Origin: Leeuwenhoekiella sp.
GTDB taxonomy: Bacteria > Bacteroidota > Bacteroidia > Flavobacteriales > Flavobacteriaceae
DNA length: 64,000 bases
NCBI GenBank assembly: GCA_002708845.1
Contig: PAPI01000022.1
Coordinates: 62,001-126,000, forward strand
Reading direction: 5' to 3'
Shown: positions 61,435 to 64,000 of the stretch, piece by piece
How positions within the stretch are numbered: the stretch's first letter is position 1
Layout: each line of letters begins with the position of its first letter
Program-made: the position numbers and the translations under genes
Notes under the pieces: generated by a model
What the model saw: only the letters and a program-made list of their open reading frames with translations
Told to the model about the DNA's origin: nothing
The model's database searches: none

Positions 61435-62511
61435 ATGAATGCAACATCTTATGTCCTTCTTGGCGTTATGAGCGGAACCTCTCTGGACGGGGTTGATTTG
61501 GCTTATGTAGAATTCATCAAAAAGGATTTCTGGAGCTACAGGATTTTAAAGAGCACGACCGTACCTTATTCTAAAATCTGGGTAGAGCGTCTGGAAAAGG
61601 CTGTTGCGTTACCGGCCCAAGCCCTGAAATTACTGGATGAAGAATATACCCAATATCTAGGGTCTATTATAAGGGCATTTATTGATCAGAAACCGGCAGA
61701 ACAGCTGGATGCTGTAGCCTCTCATGGTCATACCATTTTGCACCGTCCTGAGGCCGGATTGACCTATCAAATAGGTAATCTCCCGCAACTGGCCGGCCTG
61801 ATAGACAAACTGGTGGTTTGTGATTTTAGGGTAGAGGATGTGGCTCTGGGAGGTCAGGGCGCACCTCTGGTGCCTGTGGGTGATGCTCTTTTATTTAAAG
61901 AATACGCAGCTTGCTTAAATATTGGTGGCTTTGCCAATATCTCCTATGACGATGGCAACAAGCGAATAGCTTATGATATTTGCCCAACGAACATTGTTTT
62001 GAATACGTATGCCCGAGAGCTAGGGCTTGATTTTGATAAAGACGGCGAACTGGCGCGTGGTGGTCGTATTAATGAGAAAGTGCTCGATCAACTTAATGCT
62101 CTGGACTACTACACAAGGCCGACACCAAAATCACTTGGGCTTGAGTGGGTGCAGGAGCAGATTTTTCCAATTATGGAAAATTCAGACCTGGATGCGCAAG
62201 ATTGTATTGCAACTTTTACCGAACATATGGCAGCGCAGATCGCCCGGAATTTGCGTCTTAGTGTAGCGGGCAAGAACAGTAAAAACATACTGATTACAGG
62301 TGGAGGAGCTTATAATACCTATTTAATAGAACGTATCTCATCGCTTTCAGATTTGGCGCTTAACATACCTGATGCACAAACAATAGAATTCAAAGAAGCG
62401 CTGATTTTTGCATTTATGGGCGCTTTACGCCTGCGCAATACCCCTAATGTATTGAGTTGTGTTACAGGCGCTCCACAGGATCACTGTGCCGGTATGGTCT
62501 ATTCACCTTAA
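61435..62511 (+). CDS. anmK: Anhydro-N-acetylmuramic acid kinase
   Basis: 358 residues. The phosphate loop is GVMSGTSLDGVDLAYVEF, then 'ASHGHTILHRPEAG', 'NIGGFANISYDD', 'TPKSLGLEWVQEQ' and 'ILITGGGAYNTYLIE'. It recycles peptidoglycan anhydromuramic acid into MurNAc 6-phosphate. It is followed 66 bases later by the dehydrogenase gene, which has its own -7 box. Confidence 0.94.
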   Translation: MNATSYVLLGVMSGTSLDGVDLAYVEFIKKDFWSYRILKSTTVPYSKIWVERLEKAVALPAQALKLLDEEYTQYLGSIIRAFIDQKPAEQLDAVASHGHTILHRPEAGLTYQIGNLPQLAGLIDKLVVCDFRVEDVALGGQGAPLVPVGDALLFKEYAACLNIGGFANISYDDGNKRIAYDICPTNIVLNTYARELGLDFDKDGELARGGRINEKVLDQLNALDYYTRPTPKSLGLEWVQEQIFPIMENSDLDAQDCIATFTEHMAAQIARNLRLSVAGKNSKNILITGGGAYNTYLIERISSLSDLALNIPDAQTIEFKEALIFAFMGALRLRNTPNVLSCVTGAPQDHCAGMVYSP

Positions 62512-62549
62512 ATTAATATCAAAATCATAGGGAAAACAGGCGAAGTCGT

Positions 62550-62557
62550 TATATTTG
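62550..62557 (+). promoter_or_regulatory. -7 box for the dehydrogenase gene
   Basis: TATATTTG, an exact TAnnTTTG match 20 bases before the ATG; no obvious -33 TTG. Confidence 0.45.
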
Positions 62558-62577
62558 TCAACCTTCTAAATTATTTA

Positions 62578-63804
62578 ATGAAAGATTTACTACAACGTTA
62601 CGAGAATAAAGAACCTGAAATTGTATTTCACTGGAATGATCCGGAGACCGAAGCCGAGGGCTGGACGGTAATCAATTCCCTTCGCGGAGGTGCAGCTGGA
62701 GGTGGTACTCGAATGCGAAAGGGACTCGATCGCAATGAAGTATTGTCGCTTGCTAAAACTATGGAAGTTAAATTTACCGTTTCGGGGCCCGCAATTGGCG
62801 GAGCTAAAAGCGGTATCAATTTTGACCCTTCAGACCCCCGCAAAAAAGGCGTGCTTGAGCGCTGGTATGCTGCAGTTTCACCATTGCTGAAAAGCTATTA
62901 TGGTACTGGTGGCGACCTTAATGTTGATGAAATTCATGAAGTAATCCCAATTACGGAAGAAAGCGGCGTTTGGCATCCTCAGGAAGGTGTTTTTAACGGC
63001 CATTTTAGACCTACCGAAGCCGATAAGATAAATCGAATTGGTCAGTTGCGCCAGGGTGTTATTAAAGTACTTGAAAATCCGGCATATTCTCCTGATGTAT
63101 CCCGCAAATATACTGTTGCTGATATGATCACCGGCTACGGAGTAGCTGAGGCCGCACGTCATTTTTATGATATTTACGGTGGAGATTTAAAAGGAAAACG
63201 TGCTGTGATTCAGGGATTTGGAAATGTAGGTGCCGCAGCAGCCTATTATTTATCTCACGAAGGAGCTAAAATTGTAGGTATTATAGATGCAACCGGCGGA
63301 CTAATTAATGAAGATGGCTTTAGTTTTGAAGAAATTAAAAACTTATTTTTAGCAAAGCAGGGAAATAAGCTTGCTTCGTCAGATTTAATTCCTTTCGAGG
63401 AAGCGAACGAACGCGTCTGGAATTTGAAAACCGAGATGTTTTTGCCTTGCGCAGCTTCTAGATTGGTTACTCAGGAACAAATAGATGCAATGATTGAAAA
63501 TGGTCTTGAGGTTATATCATGTGGCGCGAATGTGCCTTTTGCAGATAAAGAGATTTTCTTCGGCCCAATTATGGAGCATACCGATGAGCGGGTTTCTGTA
63601 ATACCTGATTTTATATCAAATTGCGGGATGGCACGCGTTTTTGCTTATTTTATGGAGCGTCGAGTGCAAATGACTGATGAAGCGATTTTTAATGACACCT
63701 CGCTCACTATTAAAAACGCTATTGAGAAAACATACAAGCACAACAGCAGTAAGCAAAATATTAGCCGTACTGCTTTTGAGTTGGCTTTACAGCAACTCGT
63801 ATAA
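62578..63804 (+). CDS. Glu/Leu/Phe/Val-family dehydrogenase
   Basis: 408 residues. The substrate domain includes 'LRGGAAGGGTRM' and the catalytic Lys in 'GPAIGGAKSGINFDP'. The NAD(P) domain has 'AVIQGFGNVGAAAAYYL' (GxGxxG) and ends in a 'SNCGMARVFAY' segment. It reversibly deaminates an amino acid with NAD or NADP. I cannot decide between glutamate and branched-chain specificity by eye, so a symbol is withheld. Confidence 0.9.
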   Translation: MKDLLQRYENKEPEIVFHWNDPETEAEGWTVINSLRGGAAGGGTRMRKGLDRNEVLSLAKTMEVKFTVSGPAIGGAKSGINFDPSDPRKKGVLERWYAAVSPLLKSYYGTGGDLNVDEIHEVIPITEESGVWHPQEGVFNGHFRPTEADKINRIGQLRQGVIKVLENPAYSPDVSRKYTVADMITGYGVAEAARHFYDIYGGDLKGKRAVIQGFGNVGAAAAYYLSHEGAKIVGIIDATGGLINEDGFSFEEIKNLFLAKQGNKLASSDLIPFEEANERVWNLKTEMFLPCAASRLVTQEQIDAMIENGLEVISCGANVPFADKEIFFGPIMEHTDERVSVIPDFISNCGMARVFAYFMERRVQMTDEAIFNDTSLTIKNAIEKTYKHNSSKQNISRTAFELALQQLV

Positions 63805-63830
63805 CTAAATAATAACCAACACAAAGACAC

Positions 63831-64000
63831 ATGTTAAAATACTTTTTAGGCAGCAGCCCGAGATGGTTTAAGTTAGCGATGATCGCTTTTCTAATCATTA
63901 ATATTTTCACATATTATTTACTTGGCCCGATGGGTCCGATGATAACCGCGTGGTTATTCATAGGAGAATTCATTTTTACGCTAGCAATGGCACTTAAATG
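63831..64000 (+). CDS. Membrane protein N-terminus, probable Na+/H+ antiporter (partial)
   Basis: The frame opens at ATG 63831 and runs to the window end (56 residues): [20 protein letters not shown], a membrane helix, then '[26 protein letters not shown]'. The 'FTLAMALK' pattern and position after the dehydrogenase recall a putative Na+/H+ antiporter of Flavobacteriia, but only a fragment can be seen. Confidence 0.5.
   Translation, partial: MLKYFLGSSPRWFKLAMIAFLIINIFTYYLLGPMGPMITAWLFIGEFIFTLAMALK

Noticed and set aside
1..64000. CRISPR arrays, insertion sequences and attachment sites
   Set aside because: No regularly spaced direct repeats, transposase frames, tRNA genes or flanking direct repeats were found on reading both strands.

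Overview
The window looks like chromosomal DNA of a marine member of the Flavobacteriaceae (phylum Bacteroidota). The grounds are a SusC/SusD pair, type IX secretion parts (PorP/SprF, PorG), a DUF2797/GH3 gene pair, BlaI/M56 signalling with a TonB-like tail, weak or absent Shine-Dalgarno sites, and several exact Bacteroidota -7 boxes (TAnnTTTG; one has TTTG 19 bases upstream). Most of it is ordinary chromosome. I found no rRNA, tRNA, CRISPR array, insertion sequence or prophage. The genus cannot be read from the sequence with confidence.

Layout. 1-3565: tail of an unidentified gene, then tolC, an efflux adaptor and tsaB. 3569-7717: mscS, dodecin, a tandem-domain Nfu protein, porP/sprF and murI. 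7788-15037 (minus): an envelope block read as CBS protein, nadK, porG, uppS, bamA, two ompH/skp. 15125-20097: pdxJ, an alpha/beta hydrolase, a FadL porin with an SGNH lipoprotein, and a small membrane protein. 20193-23638: tig-clpP-clpX. 23703-33576: a PD40 protein, GH3, DUF2797, a blaI-M56-lipoprotein-TPR group behind a striking operator array, a DUF2807 lipoprotein, era and a SpoU methylase.

35317-47667 (minus) is the most interesting region, an arsenosugar (organoarsenical) locus in two transcripts. One reads CMD peroxidase-like protein, ArsS radical SAM enzyme, CofC-like glycosyltransferase, SusC, SusD, sodium symporter, metallophosphoesterase-like protein, ArsM. The other reads periplasmic rhodanese, second CofC-like glycosyltransferase, purine nucleoside phosphorylase. 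ArsM and ArsS would make dimethylarsinoyl-deoxyadenosine. A nucleoside phosphorylase and glycosyltransferases are what is needed to turn that into an arsenosugar. The built-in SusCD, symporter and phosphoesterase-like protein suggest that a molecule is taken up or moved as part of the pathway.

47909-59261 is a sugar/glycerol locus: galM overlapping a glycerol kinase-glycerol-3-phosphate dehydrogenase fusion (glpK-glpD, 1058 aa), a HAD phosphatase, galE, and on the minus strand galK-galT-lacI, with a divergent SGLT-like symporter. Having galactose and glycerol breakdown together under one LacI-type regulator suggests a galactosylglycerol such as floridoside as substrate. The window ends with an outer-membrane barrel pseudogene, an acyl-CoA dehydrogenase, anmK, a Glu/Leu dehydrogenase and the start of a membrane protein.
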